NCBI GenBank assembly: GCA_025458915.1
Contig: JALORL010000001.1
Location: 1-50,881, forward strand
Length of the DNA stretch: 50,881 bases
Source: Hydrogenophaga sp.
GTDB lineage: Bacteria > Pseudomonadota > Gammaproteobacteria > Burkholderiales > Burkholderiaceae_C
Reading direction: 5' to 3'
The notes below the pieces were generated by a model. It was given only the letters and a program-made list of their open reading frames with translations. It did no database searches and was not told where the DNA came from. Both the position numbers and the translations under genes were made by a program. Numbering within the stretch: position 1 is the stretch's first letter; each line of letters opens with the position of its first letter. Shown here one piece after another: positions 36,302 to 45,995 of this stretch.

Positions 36302-36687
36302 CAGGCCTGCCCCCCTTTGGTACCGACTGCATCGGCCGGCTTGTAACCGGGTGCGTGGCCGGGTTCATGTCCGTCCACATGGTCGGTACCGCTTTCGTGG
36401 CGGCTGCGCAATGCCAGTTCAATGATGAAGCCAGTGGTGGCAAAACCAATCACGATGGCCGTCAGCACCAGCGCCTGGGGCAGCGGATCGGCAATCGCTC
36501 CGTCGCGCACCAGCAGCGGCTGGGCGTTCGACCACAACCGGCCCATCAGGAAAATGAACACGTTCACCCCATAGCCGAGCAAAGACAGACCCAGCACCAC
36601 CGGAAAGGTGCGCCCGCGCAGCATCAGATACACGGCACAGGCCGTCACAAAGCCAACACCGCTGGCCAGCAAAAATTCCATGCTCAT
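36301..36687 (-). CDS. mrpC: Mrp Na+/H+ antiporter subunit C
   Basis: NuoK-like subunit of 128 aa with three helices, including RTFPVVLGLSLLGYGVNVFI and ADPLPQALVLTAIVIGFATT, the MnhC signature. A His/Gly/Asp-rich tail of about 30 residues extends past the membrane domain. It overlaps mrpAB by ATGA and abuts mrpD. Confidence 0.94.
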   Translation of the reverse strand: MSMEFLLASGVGFVTACAVYLMLRGRTFPVVLGLSLLGYGVNVFIFLMGRLWSNAQPLLVRDGAIADPLPQALVLTAIVIGFATTGFIIELALRSRHESGTDHVDGHEPGHAPGYKPADAVGTKGGQA

Positions 36688-39524
36688 ACCGCGCCCTCCG
36701 TGCGCAAGGTTTTGGATGCGGCTCCGACGCCCTCCCGTGTGACCGAGCCCAGCACCGAGATCGTGAGCAGGGTGGACCCCACCACGGTCAGGTACACGCC
36801 CAGGTCGAACAGCGCCGCCGTGGCGAACGGCAGTTCACCCAGCAGTGGGATGTGCTCGTAGGTGTACGCACTGGTGAGGAACGGACGTCCCAGAACGAAT
36901 GCGCCCACGCCCGTCAGCCCTGCAATGCCCAGCCCGGCGCCGATCCAGCGCACGAAGCGACGACCACCCTGCCCGCGCAGCAGCGTTTCCGCCTTCTCCT
37001 GTCCCATGGACATGAACTGCAGCACCAGCGCCACCGCCGTGATCAGGCCGGCAATGAACCCACCACCGGGCAGGTTGTGGCCCCGCATGAAGATGTAGAT
37101 CGTGAACACCAGCGCCACCGGCAGCACCACCGATGCAGCCACCCGCAGCAGCAGGGGCTGCTGCGCAAACGTCCAGGGCTGCCCGGCCGGATCCACTGCA
37201 GGCCGGCGGGTGCGCATGCCTTCCATCAACGCCATGACGCCCAGGGCAGCAATGCCCAGCACCGTGATTTCACCGAACGTGTCATACCCCCGGAAGTCCA
37301 CCAGGATCACGTTGACCACGTTGGAGCCACCGCCCAGCGGCACGGACTGGTCCAGGAAATACCACGAGATGGAATCGAAGTTCCGGGTCAGGAGCACCCA
37401 GGCGAGCCAGGTCATGCCCCCACCGGCGGCCAGGGCCAGGGTGGCATCCCGGGCCCGCCGCAGCGAACTGGACTCCCGGGGCGAATGCTGGGGCAACAGC
37501 GCCAGCCCCATGAGCAGCAGCACCGTGGACACCACTTCCACCGAGAGCTGCGTGAGCGCCAGATCCGGCGCCGACAGGCTCACGAAGGTGAGCGAGGTCA
37601 CCAACCCCACAACCCCCACCAGCACCACGGACTGGAACCGGTTCCGGTGGGTGAACACCAGCGCGATGGTGGTGGCCAGCAGCAGCAGCCACACCACCAC
37701 CGCCAGCGGGGACGCCGGCATGAGCGGGCGAACGCCGGTACCGATGCCACTTCCGACCAGCACCGTGGCAACGAGCGTCACCGCAGCACCCACCGTCCAC
37801 GCCAGGTACGACTGCAGCGAGCCGTTTTCCAAACGGGACGTGATGCGACCGGCCAGACCAAACAGCCCGTCGATGGTGGCATCAAAAATCTGGCGCCCGG
37901 TGGCCGGCCCGAACCAGGATTCCGACTCGATGCGGTGCAATCGCTTCCCGGCCGCCAGCCAGAAGTAAAGACCCACGCCGGCCGCGAGCGCAATCACGCT
38001 CATGAGCAGGGGCAGGTTGAAGCCGTGCCAGATGGCCAGGTAGTAGTCCGGCAGCGGCTTCCCGGCCAGGGCGGTCGCAGCCACATGCACCAGCGGACCG
38101 AAGGTGAGCGCCGGCAACAGACCCACCACCACGCACATGGCAACCAGCAACATGGACGGCAGCTTCATGCCCAGCGGTGGTTCGTGCGGGTGGGTGTTGG
38201 GCACGTCGCCCAGCGGGCCGTTGAAGAAGGTGTCGTGCACCATGCGCAGCGAATAGGCCACGCTGCAGATGCCGGCCAGCGTGACCGCCGCAGGCACCAC
38301 CCAGCCCCAAACACCCGCCGTGCCCACCACCGCTTCGGTGAAGAACATTTCCTTGGACAGAAAGCCGTTGGTCAGCGGTACACCGGCCATGGAGGCCGCC
38401 GCCACCATGGTGAGCGTGGCCGTCCACGGCATGAGCTTGTACAGACCGCCCAGCTTGCGCATGTCGCGCGAGTGGGTTTCGTGATCCACGATGCCCGCAA
38501 TCATGAACAGCGAGGCCTTGAAGGTGGCGTGGTTCAGCACATGGAACACCGCTGCCACCGCTGCCAGCGGCGACCCAAGCCCCACCAGGAATGTGATCAG
38601 GCCCAGGTGGCTGATGGTGGAGTACGCCAGCAGCCCTTTGAGGTCGTGCTTGAAGATGGCGATGAAGGCCGCAAACAGCACCGTGATGAGGCCGGTGGTG
38701 GTGACGATCACTTCGAACCAACCCGATCCGGCCAGCACCGGATACATGCGCATCAGCAGGAACACGCCTGCCTTCACCATGGTGGCCGAGTGCAGGTAGG
38801 CCGACACCGGGGTGGGCGCTGCCATCGCATCGGGCAGCCAAAAATGGAATGGAAACTGCGCGCTCTTGGTGAAGCAGCCCAGCAGGATCAGCAGCAGCGC
38901 GGGCACAAACCAGGGGTGGGCCTGTATCTGCGCCACCTGCCCCAGCATGGCACTGATTTCATAGGTGCCGGCAATCTGCCCCAGCAGGACGAAGCCACCG
39001 AGCATGGCCAGCCCGCCACCGCCGGTCACCGCCAGTGCCTGGCGGGCGCCGGCCCGCGCGTCCGGCCGGTGGCTCCAGTAGCCCACCAGCAAAAACGACG
39101 ACAGGCTGGTCAACTCCCAGAACACCACCAGCAGCAGGATGTTGTCGGACAGCACCACGCCCAGCATGGCGGCCATGAACAGCATCATCTCGCTGTAGAA
39201 CTTGGCCACCGAGTCCTTGGCGCTCAGGTAGAAGTGGGCGTAGACGACGATCAGCAGGCCGATGAACAGGATCAGGCCCGCAAACATCAGCGACAGGCCG
39301 TCGAGCCTGAACACCAGGTCGAGCCCGATTTCCGGCACCCACTGCCAGCGGTTCATCACCACCTGGCCATCCATGACCACTGGCGCCTGCGACAGCAGCA
39401 GCAACAGGCTGGCCAGCGTCACCCCGCCAGCCATCAGCGCTGTCAGTCCTCGGGAACGGGAACCGAGCCACAGTGTGCTCAGGGTACCCAGCAGAAGCGG
39501 AAGCAGAACAATAAGTAACAGCAC
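36684..39524 (-). CDS. mrpA: Mrp Na+/H+ antiporter fused subunit A-B
   Basis: A 946-aa membrane protein that joins MrpA and MrpB. Residues 1-500 are NuoL-like (LLVVFWELTSLSSFLLVGYW; KSAQFPFHFWLPDAMAAPTP). A DUF4040/MbeD-like part follows at about 610-690 (SAPDLALTQLSVEVVSTVLL). The C-terminal 140 residues are an MnhB domain (HNLPGGGFIAGLITAVALVL). The fusion explains the lack of a separate mrpB and defines a six-gene group-2 Mrp operon. Such complexes exchange Na+ or K+ for H+ and support pH and salt homeostasis. The start is a GTG. Confidence 0.95.
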   Translation of the reverse strand: MLLLIVLLPLLLGTLSTLWLGSRSRGLTALMAGGVTLASLLLLLSQAPVVMDGQVVMNRWQWVPEIGLDLVFRLDGLSLMFAGLILFIGLLIVVYAHFYLSAKDSVAKFYSEMMLFMAAMLGVVLSDNILLLVVFWELTSLSSFLLVGYWSHRPDARAGARQALAVTGGGGLAMLGGFVLLGQIAGTYEISAMLGQVAQIQAHPWFVPALLLILLGCFTKSAQFPFHFWLPDAMAAPTPVSAYLHSATMVKAGVFLLMRMYPVLAGSGWFEVIVTTTGLITVLFAAFIAIFKHDLKGLLAYSTISHLGLITFLVGLGSPLAAVAAVFHVLNHATFKASLFMIAGIVDHETHSRDMRKLGGLYKLMPWTATLTMVAAASMAGVPLTNGFLSKEMFFTEAVVGTAGVWGWVVPAAVTLAGICSVAYSLRMVHDTFFNGPLGDVPNTHPHEPPLGMKLPSMLLVAMCVVVGLLPALTFGPLVHVAATALAGKPLPDYYLAIWHGFNLPLLMSVIALAAGVGLYFWLAAGKRLHRIESESWFGPATGRQIFDATIDGLFGLAGRITSRLENGSLQSYLAWTVGAAVTLVATVLVGSGIGTGVRPLMPASPLAVVVWLLLLATTIALVFTHRNRFQSVVLVGVVGLVTSLTFVSLSAPDLALTQLSVEVVSTVLLLMGLALLPQHSPRESSSLRRARDATLALAAGGGMTWLAWVLLTRNFDSISWYFLDQSVPLGGGSNVVNVILVDFRGYDTFGEITVLGIAALGVMALMEGMRTRRPAVDPAGQPWTFAQQPLLLRVAASVVLPVALVFTIYIFMRGHNLPGGGFIAGLITAVALVLQFMSMGQEKAETLLRGQGGRRFVRWIGAGLGIAGLTGVGAFVLGRPFLTSAYTYEHIPLLGELPFATAALFDLGVYLTVVGSTLLTISVLGSVTREGVGAASKTLRTEGAV

Positions 39525-39633
39525 GGCTCAACTTTCAGGTTAACCGTTGATTCTAAAAGAGTTTTTTTTGGGCACCTGACGTGGCCCTGAAGCGCCGCGA
39601 CCGAACATCATGTCGGCCAGGTAAACCTCAGTG

Positions 39634-40809
39634 TCAAATTGTTCGCGACAGTTCCGCAGGCGGTACCTGCAAGGTCCAGGCCAGCCGGGAGCCAACCCCC
39701 ACCAAGGCTCCCACCACCCAGAAAACGGCGCCCACCCCGATCAGCGTACCAGCCGAACCGAACAGCAACGGCATCACCACACTGGAGCCGTTGATGGCCA
39801 TGGCCCGCAGCCCCAGCGCTTCTCCGTGGCGGTGGTGCGGCGTCATCTGGTGCAGGGTGCTCATGATCATGGGCTGCACACTGCCCAGCGCCACGCCCAG
39901 GAACACCGACAGCAACGCCATGGCCCAGGCAGCGTGCACCAGCGGATACACGGCAAACAAGGCAGCGGTGACCAGCATGGCCGAACCGATCACCAACGAC
40001 TCCCGCAGGTGTGCGGCCAGCCAGGGCATGAGCAGACGGATGGCGGTGGCGGCGAGCGCGAACCCACCCAGGATGGAGCCGATCACGGTCGCACTCAGAC
40101 CACGCTCGTGGCCAAGCACGGGAACCAGGAACGTGTGAACGTCCCAGCACGAAGACAGCATCCAGTTCACCAACATCAGGCGTCTGAAGCCCTTGTCCTT
40201 CAGCAGGTTCCAAGACGAGCCACTGGACTGCCGCAGCTCGGGCGCCACTGGTTCGTGTTCCCGCGTATGGCGGACCCAGAACCAGGCCAGCGCCGGTAGC
40301 AGCGCCAGCAGCAGGAAAGCCGCACGAAATCCGAAGCTGTCGATCATCACCCCGGCGGCGAACGGGCCCAGGAAATTGGAGATGGACGGCCCAATCGCCA
40401 TCCAGCTGAACACCTGCTTGAGTTCGGTGGCGGTGTGGGCCAAGCGCCCCACATGGCGCTGCAACGCGATCATGGCCAGGCCGGTGGCCGCACCGCAGGC
40501 GAATGCGGTGAAGCACAGCACGCCGAACACCGGAAACGCGACCGCCACCGCCGCACCCAGGGTGGCCACGCCCACCGAGATGGCCACCGGCTTGCGCAAC
40601 CCGCGTCGATCGGCATAGCGTCCGGCGGGCAAGGCCATCAGCACGGTGGCCAGGGCAAACAGGGCCAGCAACATGCCCACCGCAGCAGGCCCGTAGCCCT
40701 CGCGCAGCGCCATGAGCGGCGCAGCCATGCGAAAGCCCGTCATGCAGGCGTGCAGGCAGATCTGCGCTGCGATCAGGCGCCAGAGGCTGTCGCGCAGTGA
40801 AGGGGTCAA
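39634..40809 (-). CDS. MFS transporter (TTG start)
   Basis: A 391-aa major-facilitator protein with 12 predicted helices. The loop motif GRYADRRGLRKP after helix 2 is the MFS A-motif, and a long cytosolic loop at about 180-215 separates the halves. Substrate is unknown; the sequence resembles drug/metabolite exporters. The likely start is a TTG overlapping the rmuC stop (TTGA), because later Met codons would cut the first helix. It ends the chain of genes that begins with the HDAC-like gene; mrpAB starts about 110 bases further on. Confidence 0.88.
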   Translation of the reverse strand: MTPSLRDSLWRLIAAQICLHACMTGFRMAAPLMALREGYGPAAVGMLLALFALATVLMALPAGRYADRRGLRKPVAISVGVATLGAAVAVAFPVFGVLCFTAFACGAATGLAMIALQRHVGRLAHTATELKQVFSWMAIGPSISNFLGPFAAGVMIDSFGFRAAFLLLALLPALAWFWVRHTREHEPVAPELRQSSGSSWNLLKDKGFRRLMLVNWMLSSCWDVHTFLVPVLGHERGLSATVIGSILGGFALAATAIRLLMPWLAAHLRESLVIGSAMLVTAALFAVYPLVHAAWAMALLSVFLGVALGSVQPMIMSTLHQMTPHHRHGEALGLRAMAINGSSVVMPLLFGSAGTLIGVGAVFWVVGALVGVGSRLAWTLQVPPAELSRTI

Positions 40810-42314
40810 GTCTCGCCGCTGTCGTTAGGGTCCACCGGCAGCAGCGCGCTGGCACGTTCCTGCGGCAAGGCTTCCACCGTCTTGAGCGCACGGCCCATGG
40901 CGCGGCTGCGGGTTTCGGCGCTCTCCAGCGTGTTGAGCACGGTCTGGGTCTGGTTCTTGACCCTGGCCAGCACGTCGCCGAACTTGCCGAACTCGGTCTT
41001 GACGGCACCCAGCACCTGCCACACCTCGCTGGAGCGCTTTTCCAGCGCGAGGGTGCGGAACCCCATCTGCAGCGAGTTGAGCATGGCCATCAGCGTGGTC
41101 GGTCCGGCCAGCGTCACCCGGTGTTCGCGCTGCAGTATTTCCATCAGGCCGGGGCGGCGCAGCACCTCGGCGTACAGGCCTTCGGTGGGCAGGAACAGGA
41201 TGGCGAAGTCGGTGGTGTGCGGTGGTTCGAGGTACTTCTCCGCCATGGACTTCGCCTCGCGCCGGATCGCGCTTTCCAGCGCCCTGCCCGCCTCCTCTGC
41301 CCCCGGGGCATCGGCGCGCTGCTGCGCTTCGAGCAGGCGCTCATAGTCTTCATTGGGAAATTTGGCGTCGATCGGCAGCCAGCACGGCGCGCCATCCTCG
41401 CCCCGCCCCGGCAACCGGATGGCAAAGTCCACCACGTTGCGGCTGCCCGGGCGGGTGGCCACCTGGGTGGCGTACTGGTCGGGGGCGAACACCTGCTCCA
41501 GCAGGGCAGCCAGCTGCGCCTCGCCGAACATGCCGCGGGTTTTCACATTGCTGAGCAGGTGCTTGAGATCGCCCACGCCCTGTGCCAGTGTCTGCATTTC
41601 ACCCAGCCCTTTGTGCACCGCTTCCAACCGGTCGGCCACCTGCTTGAAGCTTTCGCCCAGCCGGGCCTGCAGGGTGGTCTGCAGCTTCTCGTCCACCGTG
41701 GCGCGCATTTCATCGAGCTTGGCGGCGTTGCTGTGTTGCAGTTGCGCCAGCTGGGCATCCAGTGTCGTGCGGATCTCGGCCAGGCGGCGGGCATTGCCCT
41801 CACTCATGTCCTGCAACTGGCGGGTCAGGGTCTCGGCCAGCGTGCCCCGCAGCTGCACGAGCTGCTGCGCGAAGGCATCGATCTGCGCATTCTGGGTGCG
41901 CGTGGCCTCGGCGGCCTGGCTGTTCATGCTCAGGCCGAGCGCCTGCAGCTGAGCCGTGAGCGTGTCGCCCAGGGTACCGCGCAGCTGCAGGAGCTGCTGG
42001 GCAAAGGCGTCCAGCTGTGCGTTCTGCGTGCGGGTGGCCTCCGCCTCCTGGCGTGAAAGGGTTTCCTGGAAAGTGGCGAGCGTCTGCTGCATTTCCTGGC
42101 GTCCGCTGCGCGCGTTGTCACCGATTTCGCGCCGCAACTCCCCCTCCAGGCGCTCCAGACGCTGGGCGTTGGCCTGTGCCTGCAGCAGCAGCTGCTGCCG
42201 GCCAGCCAGTTCGTCGGGGTCGGGTGCCTTAGGGCGCAGCCCCAGCCACAGCACCGCCAGCATATTGAGCAGCAGCAGCGCCAACCCGATCCAGGCCAGG
42301 GCTTCCAGGGTCAT
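40806..42314 (-). CDS. rmuC: DNA recombination protein RmuC
   Basis: A 502-aa protein that limits DNA inversions in E. coli. It has an N-terminal membrane helix (LAWIGLALLLLNMLAVLWLG), a long coiled coil to about residue 250, and the nuclease-like RmuC domain (TRGMFGEAQLAALLEQVFAP, PIDAKFPNEDYERLL, FLPTEGLYAEVLR). The coiled coil contains a tandem duplication: residues 92-123 and 136-167 share EATRTQNAQ and DAFAQQL. It overlaps genes at both ends by four bases. Confidence 0.94.
   Translation of the reverse strand: MTLEALAWIGLALLLLNMLAVLWLGLRPKAPDPDELAGRQQLLLQAQANAQRLERLEGELRREIGDNARSGRQEMQQTLATFQETLSRQEAEATRTQNAQLDAFAQQLLQLRGTLGDTLTAQLQALGLSMNSQAAEATRTQNAQIDAFAQQLVQLRGTLAETLTRQLQDMSEGNARRLAEIRTTLDAQLAQLQHSNAAKLDEMRATVDEKLQTTLQARLGESFKQVADRLEAVHKGLGEMQTLAQGVGDLKHLLSNVKTRGMFGEAQLAALLEQVFAPDQYATQVATRPGSRNVVDFAIRLPGRGEDGAPCWLPIDAKFPNEDYERLLEAQQRADAPGAEEAGRALESAIRREAKSMAEKYLEPPHTTDFAILFLPTEGLYAEVLRRPGLMEILQREHRVTLAGPTTLMAMLNSLQMGFRTLALEKRSSEVWQVLGAVKTEFGKFGDVLARVKNQTQTVLNTLESAETRSRAMGRALKTVEALPQERASALLPVDPNDSGET
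41814..42041 (-). repeat. Two tandem 44-aa repeats inside rmuC coiled coil
   Basis: Unit 1 covers residues 92-123 (EATRTQNAQLDAFAQQLLQL...) and unit 2 covers 136-167 with conservative changes (Leu to Ile, Leu to Val, Gly-Asp to Ala-Glu). The period is 132 bases, so the reading frame and heptad register are nearly kept. Confidence 0.85.
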
Positions 42315-43306
42315 GTCGACAGCACTTCGGGGTTCAGCGGCGTCTTGGCCTGGCCCTGGGTGAGGAAGCCGATCACGTTGTCAGCCGCCAGCATGGCCAT
42401 GGCCGTGCGCGTGGCCATGGTGGAGCTGGCAATGTGCGGCGTGAGCACCACATTGGGCACCGTGAGCAAATCAGGATGCACTTTCGGCTCCCCTTCGAAC
42501 ACGTCGAGGCCGGCTGCCGCAATGCGCCGCTCGCGCAGAGCCGCTGCCAGCGCGGCGTCGTCCACGATGCCGCCGCGGGCGATGTTGATCAGAGTGGCCG
42601 TGCGCTTCATCTGGGCAAGTTCAGGCGCACCAATCGCGTGGTGGGCGCCTGCGCTGTAGGGCAGCACCAGCATGAGGTGGTCGGCCTCGCGCAGCAGTTC
42701 TTCCTTGCTCACATAGGCCGCCTTGCAGGCACCCTCCAGCTCCGGATCCAGGCGGGAACGGTTGTGGTAAATCACCCGCATGCCGAAACCGTGCGCGCCG
42801 CGCCTGGCAATGGCCTGGCCGATGCGCCCCATGCCCAGGATGCCGAGGGTGCTGCCATGCACCTCGGCGCCGGCAAACATGTCCAGGGTCCAACGGTTCC
42901 ACAGGCCGGCACGCAGAAAGTGTTCGCTTTCGGTGAGGCGCCTTGCCGTGGCCATGAGCAGCGCAAACCCGAAGTCGGCGGTGGTTTCGGTCAGCACGTC
43001 GGGCGTGTTGGTGGCCAGCACGCCGGCAGCGTTGATGGCCGCCATGTCGAAGTTGTTGAAGCCAACGGCAATGTTGGCAACGATCTTCAGCTGCGGACAC
43101 GCAGTCAGCAGCGCCGCATCCACCCGCTCGCTGCCCGTGGTGAGCACGCCCACCTTGCCTTGCAGACGCTGGGCCAGTTGCTGCGGCGACAAGACGTCGT
43201 CGGTCTCGTTCATGTCCACGTCGAAATGCTGCTGGAGGTGGGCCACCACCTCGGGAAACACCTTGCGCGCGATGAGGATGGCCGGACGGCCCGATGTGCT
43301 GGTCAT
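42311..43306 (-). CDS. 2-hydroxyacid dehydrogenase (glyoxylate/hydroxypyruvate reductase-like)
   Basis: NAD(P)H-dependent D-isomer-specific dehydrogenase of 331 aa. The Rossmann motif TLGILGMGRIGQAIARR, the catalytic Arg/Glu region NIARGGIVDDAALAAALRE with AGLDVFEGEP, and the final His in LTPHIASST are intact. The closest functional group is GhrB-type glyoxylate/hydroxypyruvate or 2-ketogluconate reductase. ATG chosen as start; a GTG three codons upstream overlaps the FKBP stop (GTGA) and is also plausible. Confidence 0.9.
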   Translation of the reverse strand: MTSTSGRPAILIARKVFPEVVAHLQQHFDVDMNETDDVLSPQQLAQRLQGKVGVLTTGSERVDAALLTACPQLKIVANIAVGFNNFDMAAINAAGVLATNTPDVLTETTADFGFALLMATARRLTESEHFLRAGLWNRWTLDMFAGAEVHGSTLGILGMGRIGQAIARRGAHGFGMRVIYHNRSRLDPELEGACKAAYVSKEELLREADHLMLVLPYSAGAHHAIGAPELAQMKRTATLINIARGGIVDDAALAAALRERRIAAAGLDVFEGEPKVHPDLLTVPNVVLTPHIASSTMATRTAMAMLAADNVIGFLTQGQAKTPLNPEVLST

Positions 43307-43311
43307 GGTGC

Positions 43312-43659
43312 TCACACCGCCAGCAGGTCGACTTCGAACAGCAACGTGGCGTTCGGCGGAATGACACCGCCGGCACCCCGCGCACCGTAGCCCAGCTCAG
43401 CCGGAATCACCAGACGGCGCGTACCGCCCACGGCCATGCCCTGCACGCCTTCGTCCCAGCCCTTGATGACATGACCGGCTCCGAGCGGAAATTCGAACGG
43501 CTGGCCGCGGTCCTTGCTGGAGTCGAACTTGGCGCCCTGAACGCCATTGTTGAAGAGCCAGCCGGTGTAGTGGACCTGCACCGGGCGGCCGGCCTTGGCG
43601 ACTTCGCCCTGGCCGACAACGGTGTCTTCGTACTGCAATCCGGAAGGAGTGGTGATCAT
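43312..43659 (-). CDS. FKBP-type peptidyl-prolyl cis-trans isomerase
   Basis: A 115-aa single FKBP domain without signal peptide, so cytosolic. The family core is complete: VQVHYTGWL, KFDSSKDRGQPFEFPLG, GHVIKGWDEGVQGMAVGG, PAELGYGARGAGGVIPPNA and LLFEVDLL. It catalyses proline isomerisation in folding proteins. GAGGC lies upstream of the start. The gene sits between the nitroreductase and hydroxyacid dehydrogenase genes. Confidence 0.95.
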   Translation of the reverse strand: MITTPSGLQYEDTVVGQGEVAKAGRPVQVHYTGWLFNNGVQGAKFDSSKDRGQPFEFPLGAGHVIKGWDEGVQGMAVGGTRRLVIPAELGYGARGAGGVIPPNATLLFEVDLLAV

Positions 43660-43726
43660 GTGAATGCCTCGGTTGGAATGGTGGGTTGGGAATATGAAAA
43701 CAGAAAACCTGGTGTGCTCGGGCCAG

Positions 43727-44455
43727 TCAGTCCAGCCAGGTGGTGAAGGATTCCACGGGTTCGCGCGGGGTGTGGAAACCGTTGACCGGATCGTCCGGAT
43801 CGGCGTGGCCGAGCGCCATGCCACACACCAGCATTTCACCTTCGCCGGCGCCAATGTGCGGAAGAATGATGCGCGCAAAGCCGTTCCAGGCCGCTTGCGG
43901 ACAAGTGTGCAAACCGTGTGCCCGGGCGGCCACCATGATGTTCTGCAGAAACATGCCGTAGTCCACCAGCGACCCACGTCCCATGATGCGGTCGACGGTG
44001 AACATCAGGCCCACCGGAGCGTCGAAAAATCGGAAATTGCGCTGGTGCTGGGCGTGCATGCGCTCCTTGTCGCCCTTGGTGATGCCCAGCAGCCCGTACA
44101 AGCCCCAGCCGTTCTCGCGCCGACGGTCGATGTAGGGGCTGACCCATTTTTCCGGGTAGTAATCGTATTCCTCGCGGTACTGCTCGGCCAGGGAGGGGTC
44201 GGCCCTGAGAGCGTCGTGTGCGGCGCAGACCTTGTCCACCAGAGTGTCGCGGTGACCACCTTGCAGAACGTAAACCTTCCACGGCTGGGTGTTGGTCCCC
44301 GAGGGCGCTCGGCTGGCCACTTCCAGCAGGTGCCGAACGGTTTCCCGCGGTACGGCGCGCGGAAGGAACGCACGCGCCGACATGCGGCTGGTGATGGCCT
44401 GCTCCACCGCGAGGACATGTGCGCCGTCGGCCGGCGAGGAGGGATTGGTGCTCAT
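43727..44455 (-). CDS. Nitroreductase-family flavoprotein
   Basis: A 242-aa FMN-dependent oxidoreductase. The FMN-binding N-terminal [20 protein letters not shown] and [17 protein letters not shown] are typical, and the C-terminal [20 protein letters not shown] with [11 protein letters not shown] completes the fold. NAD(P)H-dependent reduction of nitro or enone compounds is a family-level call. It starts inside the stop of the thioesterase gene (ATGA). Confidence 0.92.
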   Translation of the reverse strand: MSTNPSSPADGAHVLAVEQAITSRMSARAFLPRAVPRETVRHLLEVASRAPSGTNTQPWKVYVLQGGHRDTLVDKVCAAHDALRADPSLAEQYREEYDYYPEKWVSPYIDRRRENGWGLYGLLGITKGDKERMHAQHQRNFRFFDAPVGLMFTVDRIMGRGSLVDYGMFLQNIMVAARAHGLHTCPQAAWNGFARIILPHIGAGEGEMLVCGMALGHADPDDPVNGFHTPREPVESFTTWLD

Positions 44456-44925
44456 AGAAGAGTCTCCAGGGTGTGTTTGAGCGGCGCTGGCAGCGGCACC
44501 GGCCGGCGCGTCTTTCGGTCAACGTACACGTGAATGAAGTGACCGCTGGCCGCGCTCAGTTCACTGTCGTCGGCAAACAGGCCCACTTCATAACGGACGC
44601 TGGAGCGGCCAAGGTGCGCTACACGCAGCCCGGCCTGCACCGTTTGCGGAAAAGCCAGAGGTGCGAAGTACTGGCACTGGGTTTCGATCACCAGACCGAT
44701 GACTTCACCCGCGTGGATGTCCAGCACCCCCTGTTCGATCAGATGCGCGTTGACCGCCGTGTCGAACCAGCTGTAGTACACCACGTTGTTCACATGGCCG
44801 TAGACGTCGTTGTCGGCCCAGCGGGTCCCGATGGTGCGGAACACCCGGTAGGCACTGCGGGGCTGCGGCTGCGGGCGGGTCGATGCGCCATGGCCGCCAA
44901 TCGGAGGGCTTGTCGGGTTGCTCAT
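44452..44925 (-). CDS. Acyl-CoA thioesterase, hotdog (4HBT) family
   Basis: A 157-aa hotdog-fold protein. [20 protein letters not shown] holds the catalytic Asp and the conserved His-Val-Asn-Asn. [12 protein letters not shown] near the end matches YbgC/FadM-like enzymes. A disordered 25-residue N-terminus precedes the domain. It overlaps the neighbouring genes by four bases on both sides. Confidence 0.9.
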   Translation of the reverse strand: MSNPTSPPIGGHGASTRPQPQPRSAYRVFRTIGTRWADNDVYGHVNNVVYYSWFDTAVNAHLIEQGVLDIHAGEVIGLVIETQCQYFAPLAFPQTVQAGLRVAHLGRSSVRYEVGLFADDSELSAASGHFIHVYVDRKTRRPVPLPAPLKHTLETLL

Positions 44926-45923
44926 CCGGCGGCATTTTGCCAGCGGTCGTGCAAATGACCTGTCCCCGAGGAAGCGCGCATGCCCGGCGCTGCAGGCCCC
45001 TGCCAGCGTTGCCAATACTCCACTGCGGTGCGGTAGGTGTGCATCTGCACCTGCACCGTGGTTTCCATGTCGGTGCCGTAGCCACCGGCCATGACAAACG
45101 CGAGTGGCACGCGCCGCTGCCAAGCCCAGTCCATCACCCGGCGGTCACGCGCCTCCAGACCATCGAAGCTGAGCTTCAGGCGACCCAGCCGGTCGCCTTC
45201 GTGGGGATCAGCCCCTGCGAGATAGATCACCAGGCCGGGGGCGAAGCGGCGGTCGAGTTCATCCAGTGCCTGCTCCAGCGCCTCCAGGTAGGTGGTGTCG
45301 TCGCAGCCATCCGGCAGGTCAACGTCCAGATCGCTGGGTTCCTTTCGGAAAGGAAAATTCCGCGCACCGTGCATGGACAGCGTGAACACCGAGGGGTCGT
45401 TCGCAAAGATGCGCGCCGTGCCGTTGCCTTGATGAACATCGAGATCAACGATGGCCACAGGCAGCGGCCCGCTGCGCCGGTGCAGCCGGGCGTGTTCGGC
45501 CTGCATGAGCCGGGCTGCCACCGCTACGTCGTTGAACACACAGAAACCACCGCCCTTGTCGGCATAGGCGTGGTGGGTGCCACCAGCCAGGTTGGCAGCC
45601 ACGCCCTGGCCGCGCATGGCCGAACGGCAGGCCTGCACCGTAGCGCCCACCGAGCGCCGCGCCCGTTCGGCCATGGCCTCACTCCAGGGAAAACCGATCT
45701 CCCGCTGGGCTGCCGGGGCCAGCGACCCGTTGGAAACGGCTTCGATGTACGCCGGTGTGTGTACCAGGGCCAGCTCCCCGTTGCTTGCGGCAAGCGCCTC
45801 CAGCAACTGCACCTGCGGCAGTTCGCCCGCAATACGGCTCCGCAGCCGCGCGTACTTGGCCATGGGAAACCGGTGCCCGGCGGGCAAGGGCAACACGAAA
45901 TGGTCGGCGTAGAAAGCGTGCAC
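44922..45923 (-). CDS. Histone deacetylase-family hydrolase (bacterial HDAC/AcuC-like)
   Basis: Zinc-dependent deacetylase-like protein of 333 aa. Active-site elements are intact: His117-His118 in GTHHAY, the metal ligands Asp160, Asp162 and His164 in [10 protein letters not shown], Asp239 in [14 protein letters not shown], and the late MAGGYG. Possible substrates include acetylated proteins, acetylpolyamines or small amides; they cannot be told apart here. The start is most likely GTG (GTG CAC GCT), giving the family N-terminus [13 protein letters not shown]; no ribosome site is evident, and an ATG at 46058 would run across the palindromes upstream. Confidence 0.9.
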   Translation of the reverse strand: MHAFYADHFVLPLPAGHRFPMAKYARLRSRIAGELPQVQLLEALAASNGELALVHTPAYIEAVSNGSLAPAAQREIGFPWSEAMAERARRSVGATVQACRSAMRGQGVAANLAGGTHHAYADKGGGFCVFNDVAVAARLMQAEHARLHRRSGPLPVAIVDLDVHQGNGTARIFANDPSVFTLSMHGARNFPFRKEPSDLDVDLPDGCDDTTYLEALEQALDELDRRFAPGLVIYLAGADPHEGDRLGRLKLSFDGLEARDRRVMDWAWQRRVPLAFVMAGGYGTDMETTVQVQMHTYRTAVEYWQRWQGPAAPGMRASSGTGHLHDRWQNAAG

Positions 45924-45969
45924 GAACGAGGTGGTAAAGGTCAAACCGGCGAGGCGGCATTGTGGCGCC

Positions 45970-45995
45970 CCGAGCAAACCGGTCGGTTTGCTCGG
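45970..45995. promoter_or_regulatory. Perfect 26-bp palindrome, candidate operator
   Basis: CCGAGCAAACCG and CGGTTTGCTCGG are perfect 12-base inverted arms separated by GT. The core AACCGGTCGGTT looks like operators of TetR-family regulators. It lies 46 bases upstream of the HDAC-like start and upstream of the phasin promoter. Confidence 0.75.

Noticed and set aside
36852..39518. An 888-codon open frame on the + strand antisense to mrpA
   Set aside because: His/Gln-rich shadow of the antiporter gene, no ribosome site, no recognisable fold.
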